Origin: Taenia hydatigena
Taxonomy: Eukaryota > Platyhelminthes > Cestoda > Cyclophyllidea > Taeniidae
Assembly: GCA_036345935.2 (NCBI GenBank)
Contig: JADWOT020000008.1
Coordinates: forward strand, 8,574,156-8,638,155
Direction of reading: 5' to 3'
DNA: 64,000 nt
In this document: positions 12,528 through 26,000 of the stretch, piece by piece
How the letters are laid out: each line of letters begins with the position of its first letter
Numbering within the stretch: the stretch's first letter is position 1
Made by a program: the position numbers and the translations under genes
Notes under the pieces: model-generated
The model's input: only the letters and a program-made list of their open reading frames with translations
Database searches by the model: none
Told to the model about the DNA's origin: nothing

Positions 12528-15500
12528 ATGATTCAGCAACTCTTTATGGACTATGCATCCAAGATGCAGGTGGCCACCTATGTGGGTGTGGAGGATTTTG
12601 CCGACAAATTCAACTTCATCTTCACCGTCATAGTACTCCTCATCTGCACTGCCGTGGTTACCGTGAAGCAGTACATTCTGAAACCAATCTCATGCTACAT
12701 TTCCACCGATGTTGGTGGAAAGAATCTCCTTGATTATGTGGAGAACTACTGCTGGGTTCAGGGCACCATTCCTATATCTTACTCCAATGACGTTCCGGAA
12801 ACCGAAGATGATTGGAATAGGCTGGAGAGCCACAAAATATGTGAGTTTTTATCAGCTATGCTTTTTATTTCATTCACAAAGGAGATTAATGCATTGGGAA
12901 ACCTCCCTCTTCTTATGCATCAAATTACACCGAAATTCTCGCTCAGGCAGTTGACAAAATCATTCTCATTGTAAAGCGTTTAAGTGCAATAAACAGTAAA
13001 GTGATAATTAGCATGCGTGAGTTTCAACCCATCAAATGCTAACTAATTCTCATAAAGAGCGTAAATACTTCAACTCTTTTCGTTAGCATTGAACTTTTGT
13101 TATGTTTCTTCAATGTAATTGCTCAGATATAACCAAAGCCAATTTATTCCTTTGAGTATTTCTATTAGTAGAGTTCTGAGCAATTGCCCTTCAAGTACTG
13201 TTCATATTTTCGAAAGTGTACGGATTTGGTCCTTACGCCGGATATATATGCGGGCAAAAACTTTTTCCATCATGCCTCTACCTCTACTAGCACTTCAAGC
13301 TGAGCTAATTATTTGGGATCCCGCATTCCTCGAAATGGGCAACTTATCCCACGGTTGAAGCCGACTTTGTTCGTAAATTAACCCTTTACACTACCAAAAC
13401 AAGTGTCGTTCGTTTCGACAGCTAGCGACCTGCTAATTGGTGTACGAAAATCAACGTTGCTCAGACTTAGTTCTTCCATAATAAAAGGTAGATCCTAATT
13501 CACTTCATTCATTTCAAATATGATAAGAGTAACGCATATCTAGGCAATCACGATGATGGTCTGTGCACAAAATTTGTTGCTTTTGGGGTAAGGCTGCCAT
13601 TCACATAATCCGCGCGTTTGCGAAGTAGTCTGGGACCGCAGATCTGGGAATTTATACACGGTCCACGATAAGCACGCCCATTAGAATTGCATTTTGTAAG
13701 CTTTTCCTGGTGCACTTCACCTGATTTACCATCGCAGATAGAAAACGCCTCTTATACAAGGAATTGTGGTGTCGGTAAAGTATGTCATTCGGAGCCTTCT
13801 ACTCAAATAACCAAAATTTTGAGGTAAAACTATTCACCCAAGGGAGTAGAGCGACTTTTTGGCATTATTTCTTTAGTTCTTTTCTGCTAATGAGATCAAA
13901 GGTGTATTCCACCCTTCAAGGTCGCGTTACTGATGTTATGAAAACCCCTGGCTCGTTCAAGTGGCATACTCGGCAAACAATGCAACACAACAATGACGAT
14001 GCATTGAATCTCACATTCTCCACCTCATATTGCTGGCGGGAGTTTAATGCACTCAGGTCACCTCTAAATAGCAGATATTCTGGTCTCTGACCTTGAGGCC
14101 TACATCTATTCCCACCGGTATTTAAATCGACAGCGTTGGCTCATTAGTAATTATCACACGGCACAGCTACACAATCCCATGGTACAGGAAAATCCCATTT
14201 CATGGGACACTTGTGTTACTCTAAGTGTAAGTTTACGTTACAAATCCAATGAGACTGCCAACTGAGCCCATGGGGTGGCTTCATTTGTCATGGGTAAGAG
14301 AAGCTTTTCGGCCAACTTAACTACGTGTGTGTGTCGTGGCCGTGGTCAATAGCAGGTACCAGAGGGTTTTCCCTCTGAAAGCACGGGAGTGAGTCCTAAA
14401 TATCACACTCTTTTGTAGGGACTTGTGCTTGACAAGTTTACTAAAATAGTTAGAAATGCGCATTTAGCAATGCTTCCAACGAAAGACAGCCACTTTAAAA
14501 TTGGCGATGGAGGTTTTTGAAGAAAAGTTAGGCATCATTTTGTACCAAACCGGGGCAGGAGAGCACCAAATCGACATTTGTCTCTTGGTTCCAGCGCCTG
14601 AATGTGCGCAGCTCACGTGTTGTAGGGTTCGGCTCTGCTGCGCCTATTGAACTCCGAGGGTAGTGATACGCATTTCGAACGCTTGTGCGCCTAAGCCGCT
14701 TCGTGCGCACCCGGTCAAAACCGCCGGAAATCGTTACAAAATGTACAAGGACAAATGTTTTTAGCATCTCTACTAAACTAGGTTTTTTTGAAAACTAAAA
14801 TTGCACCATTTGGAGAGGGAGGCATGTAGTTAATACTCAAGCTGATGTTTCATCAGTATCTGTCCTCTGTCGGTCCTTTAAATGAGGTTGTTTTGAAAAG
14901 ACTATTTCATTGACATCGCCTAAGGCCTTGGATGTCTCGCTTGGAGGGAGGCGATTGCGTGGCGGGCTTGGAGTTGCGCCAGACTAAGACGTGCAAGCGA
15001 CTCCAAGACTCAAAACATGTGAAGGGCTATAAGAAGACTCTCTTTAGCGGCCTCTGTCACATGCATTCACACCGCCCTACATAATTTTGCATCATTTTCG
15101 CCATGCATATTAACTATAAGCCATCTTGGAGGCTGAAAAAAACTCCCACTTTCGTCGAGAAAGACACATGTCGAACCTATACCAGTATTTAGCTACGAAT
15201 GCCATGGTGCATAAATTAGCGGCTCGCGAACATGAAAGATTGTTGATTTACAAGAAAATCACGATCAAGTATTGAGCCCTGTTATCATTTAGTCAATGTC
15301 TTGATCATTTACCTCACATTCAAGTGGACAAACACTGTAGAATTTTATTTTAAAACGATCAATAGTGCGTCCATTTGCGTCTTGCGAAGCTTTTTATTGT
15401 TTTGCGACTATTACTTGGAGATTGGTACGAATCTCTAAATTTTAACGGGTATTTTCTGACATGATTTCTTCCATCATGAGGCGATCTACTAAACTCCATG

Positions 15501-17057
15501 AGTAGTCAAGCCTTTTGGTGATTTGATAATTGAACTTTTCAGTGTATTACCAGTGGGTGCCGTTCGTGCTGGGTCTGCAGTGCATACTTTTCTACATTCC
15601 GCGGGTAATATGGCAAATTATCTGCTATAACCAAACCGGTACGGACCTGTACCACCTCATTTCAATGGCCAACGAGGCCTGTCATTCAAAGCCCGACAAG
15701 AGGGAGGAAATGGTGCAAAACTTGGCGAAATCCATCGAACGACTCCTGTATCATGTAAGTGACTGGGGAGCATGCCTGTCGCCATCAGCCTTCGTCTGGA
15801 TGTGAAATAATCTGTTGTACACCGTTCGCGATTTTTTTTTTCAATTTCTTTGTTTCTCACTCCATGAATATTAGGGCACCATTTTACTACCTTTCAGCGG
15901 TGTGCTATCAAGGTATCCCCCTCATGCTCTGTCAACACCGCCTGATTTTTTTGTTGGCTTAATTACTTTGGTGATCCCAAATTTCTTGTCCAGTCAAAAT
16001 TCTGGCCTGGTGTTTCGGTTTTCTGCGATTGTCTTAACTCGATCAATTCCTTCTATTCAATTACATTTGATTCTTGTAATGTTGCACAAGCATCCTTTTC
16101 CGAAGCGACGTTGCTGCATTGTTTTGCCTTCTGGCTCCTTTCTAAAATCCAACATATCAATCGATTCTTCCCTGTCAAATTTACTCTTTATTGCGTTGAC
16201 ATCTATTGCACAACGCTTGCCATTGCAAGACTCTGGTGTCTCGTGCTGTGACCTTGTGGTGTTTTCCATACTATCCTCAATCCGAAGTCTGTCTTTACCA
16301 TCGCAACTCCTAGGAGGGTAAATCAAAACTCATGTCGAGGAGAATGGCTCCCCTCAGAAGCAACACCTTCCTTCAGCAAGTGTTCAAATATCGTAGCACC
16401 CTGGTTGTTCCAACTTACCTTCTCATCAAACTTCTCTGTCTCGTCAACTCTGTGGTCCAACTCTTCCTCATGCAGAACTTCTTGGGCTTTAAAATCACCA
16501 AGATACCCTACGGTGTAGTTGTTCTGTACGATATCTTTGCGGGAAAAGATTGGCAAGCAACTCTCGTCTTTCCACGGGTAGCCTTCTGCTATGTTAAGGT
16601 GAAAAACCTGGGTGCCAGAGCCAACGCCGTCACAGCTCAGTGCGCGCTTCCCGTGAACATGCTGAACGAGAGGATCTATGTGTTCCTCTGGTGGTGGATC
16701 CTCTGCGGCAGTTTTTTAAATCTCTGCAGTCTCGCCGTATGGGTGCTATACGTAGTGTCGTGCAAATCCAAAACCAAATACGTGGAGCGCCACCTTGGTA
16801 TGCGCACCGATGATGCCGACCCCGAGGAGGAGCGGCTCTTCGCCACCAAATTCATTCGTCAAGATGGGGAGTTCTTGCTGCGAATGATAGCCATCAACTC
16901 GGGAGAGATTGTGGCCGGTGACGTGATTGGTGTGCTTTGGCAGCGGTATAGACTTAAGCAGGGACTCAAGACCCCCAACCGTCCCTTGCCATGCACTATA
17001 GTAGGTGGAGTGAGACCGCCTGAGAACGATGAGTCTGAGACCGCCGCTCCGTACTGA
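12528..17057 (+). CDS. INX: Innexin B (gap-junction channel protein), three coding exons
   Basis: Coding exons are 12528-12840, 15543-15754 and 16314-17057, giving 422 aa. Exons 1 and 2 have exactly the same lengths (313 and 212 nt) and phases as in innexin A, so the two are tandem duplicates. First-loop cysteines are C56 and C75, YYQW is at 106-109, and second-loop cysteines are C267 and C285. TM3 and TM4 flank the second loop as usual. The ATG at 12528 aligns with the innexin A start. An in-frame TTG 18 nt upstream was not used. A 5' UTR acceptor (ttttaacag) ends at 12464. The acceptor of exon 3 (ctcctag before 16314) is less certain than the others, because only the six residues before Met182 depend on it. 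No canonical AATAAA was found soon after 17057, which matters because exons 1-2 may also splice to the cassette at 18273. Family assignment is very secure. Confidence 0.92.
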
Positions 17058-18272
17058 GGACAAAAAAGGAAACGACTTTGTGTGAAAATATCATCTTTCA
17101 GTACTACCATTTGATCAAGAGATCTATTTTTATAGCATCCTTTTGGTGTTGTAATGCACTTATTTTGTTATTGGCGGCATTCGATGGCTGATAACCTATA
17201 CGAAAACATTCCCAGACACTAGGACCACAAGAAATGTTTTGGCTTCAATAGGGCTCAAGTATTTCGTGAATTGCTGGTGTTCCCACTTTACTACGTGAAT
17301 GGGAGTGGAACAGGCTGTCAATTTTTTTCCAATACTTTCCTTAATTTCACCCATGGGTCAGTTATCATCACAATGACGTCATTACGCCAAACCTGAGAAA
17401 GTGGAAATCGAATTTATCGGTTATTGTGGGGATCGTGACGACAGTGAGTCATTGCACGAGATGCAGGACATTTCGCGTTCCACATCAAATTTGCATGGGG
17501 CTATTCACCGCTATGCAAACGCAATAATAACTATGTTCGGACAACATATATGGCGGCAGCCCTAGCAGCGTTTTGAAATCCACCAGGAATTTCACCGATC
17601 CTCTTTGTGAACGTCCTTTGGCAGCAGCCTTCGTGTTACGAGCACTCCCACAAAAGGGTGCCGCTAAGTAGACCATTGCGAGTACGTTATGGGCAACGCA
17701 GGCGCCGACACTGTTTGGGTTATGGGACTGCATTGAAGGCATGGATTTTCTAACATAAATCATGCTCTAAGCAGTTTTTCCTGAACACCTCAATTTATCA
17801 AGGATCCAAAACCGTTCATCGAAACGCAACAAAATTAGCTCATGCCCACTGTATCGCAGAATGTTCGAGGCTAGTCAACTATAGTTCCTTAAGGCGTCTT
17901 GTCAATCAGCATTTCCACCACAAGACCCACCACTAAGGGCTTTTGACACATCCACTGAAGTACCTTCGTGAGACTCCGATAAGATGAATTTTACATTGAG
18001 CAAATCATGATTTTTTTGAAATTGCTCAAAGGCGGCATTATTGCACTCCGTTTTGTGTTCAACAGAATCAGCGTGACCGTTACTAAGATGCAACGTGCGT
18101 GATCAGAACCTCAAGAAGTCACCTCGTCCTAGTATCCTATGCATTAATGACGATTTTAAGAAACATAAATTTACAAACAACTACCAATGAGGAAAGTTTA
18201 TAGGATTATGAGTTTCTGTAATCGTACGAGATGGATATTTTCTGAGGGGGACTGCCTAATTATCGTACCTAG
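17058..18272. other. Stretch between innexin B exon 3 and the C-terminal innexin cassette
   Basis: This 1.2-kb stretch was searched for the two missing N-terminal innexin exons (first-loop segment and YYQW segment). Neither was seen on the plus strand. No other gene was recognised. If the downstream cassette splices to innexin B exon 2, this stretch and exon 3 would be intronic in that transcript. Confidence 0.5.
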
Positions 18273-19360
18273 CATCGCGAAATCCGGACTGGGAAGGCTG
18301 CTCGACTGAGGCGAAAAGCCTTCAAATTTTGCTCTCTCTTCTACATTGGGAAACGCCTGGGCAACCGCCTTTTTGGAACTTACCTAATAATCAAGGCTCT
18401 CTACATTCTCAACGCGGTTGGCCAAATCTACATTCTGGAGTCTTTCATTGGACTCGATCACAACCCCTACAACTATCTCGGAGTCACAATGACGAAGAAT
18501 ATCATTGATGGCAAGGACTGGCAGGTAGATTTACACCTTTCGCCCATTGAACAATGCGAATAAACTGTTTTAAGCGCATAAAGACGGCACTTGCTGAGAC
18601 TATGAATTGCTGGCTTAGTTTCCACACTGGAAGGCTGCAGCCCTTCAAGGTAGAAGCCAATTGGAAAGAAACTAGTCATTTTCCCTTTGTGGGTCAACAC
18701 AGAGATTGAAGTAAAGTTATACGATTTAAGTAAATCTCACACCTTTCCTTTCTGCTTCCTCAGGCAACGTTGAACTTCCCCCGTGTAGGATTTTGCGTGG
18801 TCCCCATTCGCCAGTTGGCCGGTCAGGTGTACGTGACAGCTCAGTGCGCTTTGCCAGTGAACATGCTCAACGAGCGGGTGTACGTCTTCCTCTGGTACTG
18901 GTTTCTTCTCGGCGCCGTGGCGACTATCACCAGCGTGCCGCTGTGGCTCCTCCGCATGGCCTATCGGCGCAGGCGCACCCGTTTCGTGAAACGCTACTTG
19001 CGTCTGAACGAGCTGTGCTCAAGCGAGGATAACATAATGGTGCAGAAGTTCTGCCATCAGTTCTTGCGTCATGATGGCATATTCCTCCTTCGGATGATGG
19101 CCATTAACTCGGGGAGCACTATCTGCGGCGAGGTGGTGCAGAAACTGTGGTCCACCTATAAGGTCAAGTACTACAATCGCGACTTTAATCACGCTAACGA
19201 TGAAGTGGAGATTGACGAGGCCAGTGAGAGCGACTTTCCAGCGGTCATCGGCAGGCACCACACGACCATCCAACTGGACGCAGTGAAACCCTCCGCCCCA
19301 CCGCCATCTTCCTCCAGTGGCTACAGCGAGGATTTTGAGCTTAAGAAGCAGCCTATTTGA
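18273..19360 (+). CDS. INX: Innexin C-terminal cassette lacking its own N-terminal half
   Basis: Two exons, 18273-18524 and 18764-19360, join in phase 0 to encode 282 aa of innexin: the end of the cytoplasmic loop, TM3 (about residues 34-58), the second extracellular loop with its two cysteines (C95 and C112), TM4 and a C-tail rich in Ser/Pro/Glu. FPRVGFC and TAQCALPVN are conserved, so the part present looks functional. An in-frame TAG at 18270-18272 is immediately followed by the exon, and its AG is the apparent acceptor. The residues encoding TM1, the first loop and TM2 are absent nearby. The acceptor phase (0) equals the donor phase of innexin B exon 2 at 15754. That splice would give a 457-aa protein with complete innexin architecture. 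The alternatives are a truncated duplicate or unrecognised distant exons. An extra intron after Asp-Trp-Gln is absent in innexins A and B. Confidence 0.8.
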
Positions 19361-20077
19361 GATTGTATTAGCTCATCATCACCTCCTCTCGTGCCCAAGA
19401 GCCGAGCTCAAATAGATCGTGGTACGTGTACTTGATACACGTGTATGAAACCAAAAGCAGTTTTTTTGCATTACAAGGTAGTGATTAAGACTTATGGACT
19501 TGTCTCGATGCCAACAATCTGGGAGGGGATGTTAAATGGGAGAGCACAGATTTGCTAAACCTTGCTCGACTGAGATGGAAACGAGAGCGCCCACAATATT
19601 GATGATTGAGGACAAGGAGATTAACGCCTTCTACGTACGCATTTGGGTCGAGTGAGACCTTTTATGTGTTGGTGCGTTGGCGTGTACGCTTAGACCGCCC
19701 TTGTCATCAATAATAAACGGCATTATGAAACTCAATCCAAAGAAGACGATTTCTGACTGGTCTTGTCTTACAACAAACAAATGCGGCTCCAGGTCAGTGC
19801 ATATGATCAATTCATCACAAGCATCAGGAGACAAAATTACACAAGCAATTCACACAAAGGCCAAGAAATGGATAATCGAGGCAGCAGTGAACTTTTAAAT
19901 ATATTAAGTGGAACACCAGTCTCTCTCTTACCAAAGCGCATAAAAGAGATGGAGAAATGTCTATTAGGGTCAAAATCACCATTAAAGGCGACCACAGTTG
20001 AATATGTACACATGCCTCGGGGGAAAAGGGATGCGAAGTGATAAAGATGGGACAGAGTAAGAGGACCAAGATACCGA
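19361..20077. other. Convergent 3' spacer between innexin cassette (+) and CKAP5 (-)
   Basis: 717 bp between two stop codons facing each other, so it contains both 3' UTRs. I see no protein-coding exon. A plus-strand AATAAA is at 19712-19717. I found no canonical minus-strand AATAAA for CKAP5, so its 3' end probably uses a variant hexamer. Confidence 0.55.
19712..19717 (+). terminator. Polyadenylation signal AATAAA after the innexin cassette
   Basis: AATAAA lies about 350 nt after the cassette stop codon and is the first canonical plus-strand signal after innexin B and the cassette. It could serve both alternative 3' ends only if innexin B exon 3 uses a non-canonical signal. Confidence 0.45.
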
Positions 20078-23000
20078 TCATCCTCGTGTCTGAGCGTTCT
20101 TGATCATCTCCAGACGCCGCCGGATGTCCATCAACTCATTTTGGGACATCCCACCACCGGCTGCGGGTTGATCGCCCGGAGGACTAGTGGTCGGGGCATC
20201 GGATTCGCCCTCACCCCTTCCCGGCGCCCCATCCTAAAGCATTAGAAGACATATAGTTGTTCGACAAACGAGAATAACGTGCCAGAGAATCGTTAGACCT
20301 TAGTGAAACATGCTCATGGGTTATCCAGGTATGCCAAAAAAAGGAATGATTCATACGGGACACCTTATCTACCTGCACAGCGGATTCCATGACCGTGTTC
20401 CCTATGCCATAGGTGCCGGAGGAGAGTCGGCCTTCTGCGTCCACGTCTCGGCTGTTGGCATCGCTGGCCCCAGACTCCAGGCCCAGCTCTTTGCGCAGAG
20501 TGGCCAAGCGGTCCATGAAGAGCTTCGGGTTCACCGGGCGCTGGCCCAACTCCTCCGAACAAAGGGGTGGCTATAGAGCAAAAGAGCCTTGCAGCTGAGA
20601 AGATGCCCCAAACAAATGCAAGTTAGGTACAAACAAATCAAACCGAATTTCACTTAAGAATGTGGAACAGATCTAGAGTATATGTTTCAAAGTGTACCAG
20701 AACGAAGGTTAAAGTGATTTTGTGCCATAAATCAAGCAAAGCAGCCAAGAACGACCCATATAATTCGCGGCTAAACAGTATCTAACGGCGGATGTTTGAG
20801 GGGAACAAGTCTGTGGGCAATGATATCGACTCCTCTACCACACGACTCTCAACCCATTTCGAATGCCAGCTTGAATACCGGAAGCGCGCTACAGACCGTG
20901 CCAGAACACCTCCATTCGCTGGGATTTCTTTAATACCGACAGTGGAGAAGCGAAAACGGAAACATCCAAAGGAATAATGAAAGGAACGTGAAGATGGTGT
21001 GAACAGATGCCAAAAGACCTACCAGTTTGTCGAAAACGTCAAGGGCCTCACTATTCCCACCACGTAGCACCTTGAATAGGCGCTCGCGCATTACACTTGC
21101 AAAATCCTTGAGGAAGGAGGGAGTGAGCATTGAAGTGCGCATGCAAATTAAAAATAAAGCTTAGGCATGAAGTCACAACACATTCCGAAGTCTTGGGAAC
21201 ATAGTTAAAGTGGCAGGATAAAAATGAACAACACATCCAGTGTGACAGAGGAGACGATACACTCTCGATCACGAGTCTAACAGAAGCAACAAAGAAACGC
21301 GCGCCAAAGAAGTCCTTTGCACACATCAATTTATATGGATATCATGTGACTAAAAAAATTCGTCCTTAAAAAGGTTTATTACTATTCAATTTGACGAGGC
21401 TTGCGTGAAGTGTGCGCACACGTAAGGGAAAATATGTCAGGCAAGCATAGGATTGATATGCAAAAAAAAGTTTCAGCAAAACAATCCTGATTTCAAACAA
21501 AAATAGAGAATAACGACAGGTCAAAATATGTTGGCAAGTGATATCACCATTGTCATCCCTTCAAGCAAACCATATCTTAGTAGAACCCATCCGGCTCACT
21601 CAGATACCCTTGTCAAAAAAAATCCAATTCACACAAATGACGAGGCAGGTGGAGAGGCCTATATATAGCCTACCTGGTTGTCGGTGACTCCATTGACACT
21701 ACCATTTGTTGCCTGCTTGGGGTTTGTGCGGGCGCGTCTAAGGCCCACATTGTAGAGAGCCTGATGGATGTACGTCTGGAAGAAGGGCGTCGAATCAACC
21801 AGAAAGGGTTGCAGATCCAGATCAGGGTACGCCACAGTAATGTCGTAAAGTTCTTCGATGTACTGCATTAACCAAAACATCCCAAATTCACATTGGAACG
21901 TTGGTACTTATTTTTAAGTAGTAAAAATAATAATCAAGGAAAACCAACCGATTCGTCTTTGGAGGAGAGAATCTTCGCGAACAGCGAAGTCAACTTTGCA
22001 TGGGTCTCCGGACTTATAACAGCCGACTAGAATTGGAGCAAAACAAATCCAACATATATTCCGCAATGAAGAACAAAACAACAAGGACACTGTTTATTGT
22101 TCCATCACGTACCTTTGGAGGGGAGGTGGGTTGCTTCTGGCTTGTTTGGAGAGCCGGGGGTAATTTACCTCCATTTGCATTGGCTAGAGACTTCAAAGTT
22201 CTTTTCATGTATGATTCCAGTTCTGATTCCTCCTAATACACATATCAGAGAAAAAATGCATGTCGTGCATCACAAGAGTTTGGTCAACCACTGTAAAACA
22301 ATCAAGATGGATACAGGAAGCAGTTGGGTAAAATTCATCCATCGGACAATGGCTCTATAACACTCGACAGGGTAAATCATCGAAAGCGATCATTAATGCT
22401 AATAACTGGTCAAAGGAGTGCAAACGGATCAAATTAATACCAGCCCAAGCCGTTTCCCAACTAAGGTGATTTGAAATGCCAAAGAAAGTTTCGCAGGCTG
22501 AAGTCGATAATAGGCAGCAATGACAAGTCGAAAAGGCACATTAATCCTACAAAACCGCCTTTTCCCAGGCCTGGATTTTGAGGGCACGGAGCTAAAAAGT
22601 GATTACAGCGAGCACAGGCCGCCATTGTACCTTGTTTGGGATTAAGTCGACGAACTTGAGGACAGCAGGCCCTCGGGCGCTGCAGAAAGAGTGGAGCATC
22701 GTTTTTATCGTACGGAGAGGCAGATCTGATTTTCGGGTCCTCCAGGAGGACGACGGGAAGGCTTTAAGGAAGTTGTGGCAGTCCAGAAGAACGAGATCAA
22801 GCGAATAATTATTAGCTAGAGTAGCAACAATAGAACAATTAGGCAGGCGCAATTGATAAGCCAAATTTGCCTCAATAAAAAACCCAAGTTTTCAGCAGAG
22901 GAAGAAACTGGAAGATAAATAAACAAAACGCAAAGATGTTGAGAGAGACACCTCCCTCCCCAATTCACCTAGTAAACCAATAATAATAATTAATAAAAAA

Positions 23001-26000
23001 TAACAATAATGCGAAATGATATCAGTGTGCATGAGACGTGTAACTGACCGGTGTCTGGTAGGGCTTTGGTAATCTTCCAAAGGCTTCGAAGAACAACTTG
23101 GGTGAATCTGTTGTTAAAGTGGGAAGTGCTCACACTCTCATGCAGCAACCGGATGAAGGCACTGAAAAGTGAATCAAAAGGAGACGGTTAATGAGGATCA
23201 ACTTGAATATGCTGAACCTGATTTGTAGGGGATTTTCACAAAATTCTATCAAATCGACCCACAGGCGCCATTTCGGTCGACGTTGACTTCATACAAGAAC
23301 ACACTAGGGATATATGACAAATTAAGAAAAAAATTACTAAGGGATAGAGGCACCAGTATTTCAAGCATCCTGGTGCATAAACTAGGAAAATTAAAGGTGA
23401 AAATTCGCAATAATATGCCTCATTAAATTTTCAACTACCACCCCCCTGTGTGAATCATAAAAGGTTCAACATAGTTACAGTGCGAGCCAAACAAAATCAT
23501 GACTAAGGGGTGAAGTGGTAAAGAAATAAATATTTACGATCATGTTAAAATATGGATAAAATGGTTGAGAACAATCGCAGCTATTTAATATGCCTACTAT
23601 CCAAGGGAGTGTGGAATGGATCCGGGCAGAGGCTCAAATAATTACCTTTTACACAATGGTTTCATATACTTCTGTACGAGCATCGAGGTTTTACCCGAAA
23701 ATGGATATGAAGAGGGTTAGAAGGGTCTCTGCGTATAAGGGAAAAACAATACACCAGCTCCTTAAGCTGACCTAATAAAGACAAGGTACAGCTGCTGCAT
23801 TAGAAGCACAAACACAAGAGAACCTAACGCATTTCATTGATTGGTGTAATGTTGACATAACGAGAAAATGACCCTTTCATATGGATAAATTGAAAGGTTC
23901 GGAAATAGCTGCTCTCCAAAGCATACTGACGATGAAGCCAGATAGCTGTTTCAGCAACAACCAGCACACAATCAAAGCACGGAAAAGTGTTGCGATCGGG
24001 ATGCGACCGTAATGATACTGCACGAGATGGCAAGTAGAAAGGCTTTTCTGTTACTAACATCCATCGCTCACTTGAGCCAGTCTAGACACTGCTAATCAGA
24101 AGGACAACTTAATAATGGTAACGCATGCATGCGATGGCGTAGGAAGACGAGACTTCTTCTGAACAAAGGCGTAGAAAACGCAGGCACTCGCATCTACAGG
24201 GGACTTCGAGCACGGTACGATGTTGGGATACAGACACGATAAGACATTTAGCTGAATAGTACAAGCATTTCAAAGATGACCGCGCATCCGTCGGTGACTA
24301 TACCCAACGTGGTGTTTCTTAAACCACAGTAAAACGGTCATTCCTGCAACAATTGAGCACGGAAAACGTCTACTTTTGGACAATTGATGTACAAAGCGTA
24401 GCAAAATTGCCCCAGAGACGAGTCTTTTTGTGGAAACGATAAATAGGTCACTAAAAAATGCATGTCGACTAGTTGAAGGTCGGAACAGATTAACCAAAAA
24501 ACAAAGTTCTAGTCCTTTTCCGTTTCCTTCTCTTTTGCAGATCCAGAGATCCCATTTTGACTTAAACATCAATGATGTATAGTGTTCGTGTAGAACTGAC
24601 CCAAGAACACGAGTGCTGTTGGCCTCCAAAATGACACGCAACGTGATGGCGTTGATGGCTCGCACAATTCCACTGCCCTCGGGTAACTCGGAGGTCTTCT
24701 CGTGCACCATCAGATGAAGTGAAGCGAAAAGGAACTCCTTTAACGATTCTCGAGAGGCCTCTCGGGCCAACAGGGGTCGCTTAAAAATCTGCAAGACGAA
24801 AAATAAAAGCAATGACAATGAAAAATCCCCTTAACACATGGAACAAGCATGAAATGTAGAAATAAGCGGCGTCACTAAAAGCAGGCACAATCGCAAGGTA
24901 GACAATAATAGCCATATAATAATGAAAAGTGAGAAAACTATGCGGATTTGTGATGCAACGCGAAATGAGTACCACCTACCGACTCTGTGGTGACCAGCAA
25001 ACAGCGCAAGACAGTTGACAGATGACTCTCGGAGATGGTAGGATCGTCAAAGAAACGGGAGTTTGTCTGCCGCAACTGAATTGTTATAAGAGTGATGATT
25101 TGATTGATATGCCCGACTAGGAGCTGCCACTTGTCACCTAAGCACAAACCCCAGGAGCATCACAAAAATTGGAACTCAACAGGTAAGGTGCAAAGTAAGT
25201 CATAGATACATACTCTGCAACAATGTGTCGATTTGGCTCAGAGCGTAGCAGCACACGTTGAGATCGTTTGAGGAGATTTGGGTGACTACCATTGTTATGG
25301 CCGAGGCAGCATCTGGGCTGGTTCGAAGGAGACAATTTAACACTGTTTGCTTGTCCCGCGTTCTAATAAAACAAGAAGTAAAGTTAATTTGGATAACAAG
25401 ACGCTCTAGCCCTAACAAAAAACTGGGAGCAGGTAATTCCGACAAAGTGATCAAAAACGATCAGTCGCCCAAAACAAAAACAGCATAGTTTGGTATATAT
25501 CAATTCCGAATCAGCAAATGGATAACGATAGTTTCTACTTAATATCCCTCATACCTAAGCCGTAAACGTTTTTCCCAAGGTGTTTTATTAACAATACTTT
25601 CAAGAATTGCAAACACAATTACAGGTACACAAAGTTAGAATGTAGAAGCCTTTTTCTTAGGGGAGAAGTAAAATTCATACACGCGGCGAAAGTCAATCCA
25701 CGGCTTTCTCTGTGAAGTACAGTGAAATACTTGAGAGAATAATAAAATAGCGATGTCTCCAATTACTCAATTACAGGTGGCGCAACAGAAAGTCATGCTA
25801 CACAGTTGCACCTCCAAAGGGGGCTACAAACCAAATGTAAGGCCGATGTGCTTCAGCTTAAAAACAGTCAACTCAGGGGATCAAAACAAATTATGCTAGT
25901 GACAGAAACGAAGAAAATGTAAATGAAAGCCCTTAAAGAGGGACGTTGCGGAAAATAGAGGACCCACCCAACTTGAAAAAGAACCACCAACTGGGCGCAC

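Noticed and set aside
18273..19360. Calling the innexin cassette a pseudogene
   Set aside because: Both exons are open, splice sites are good, and both second-loop cysteines and family motifs are kept, so decay is not evident.
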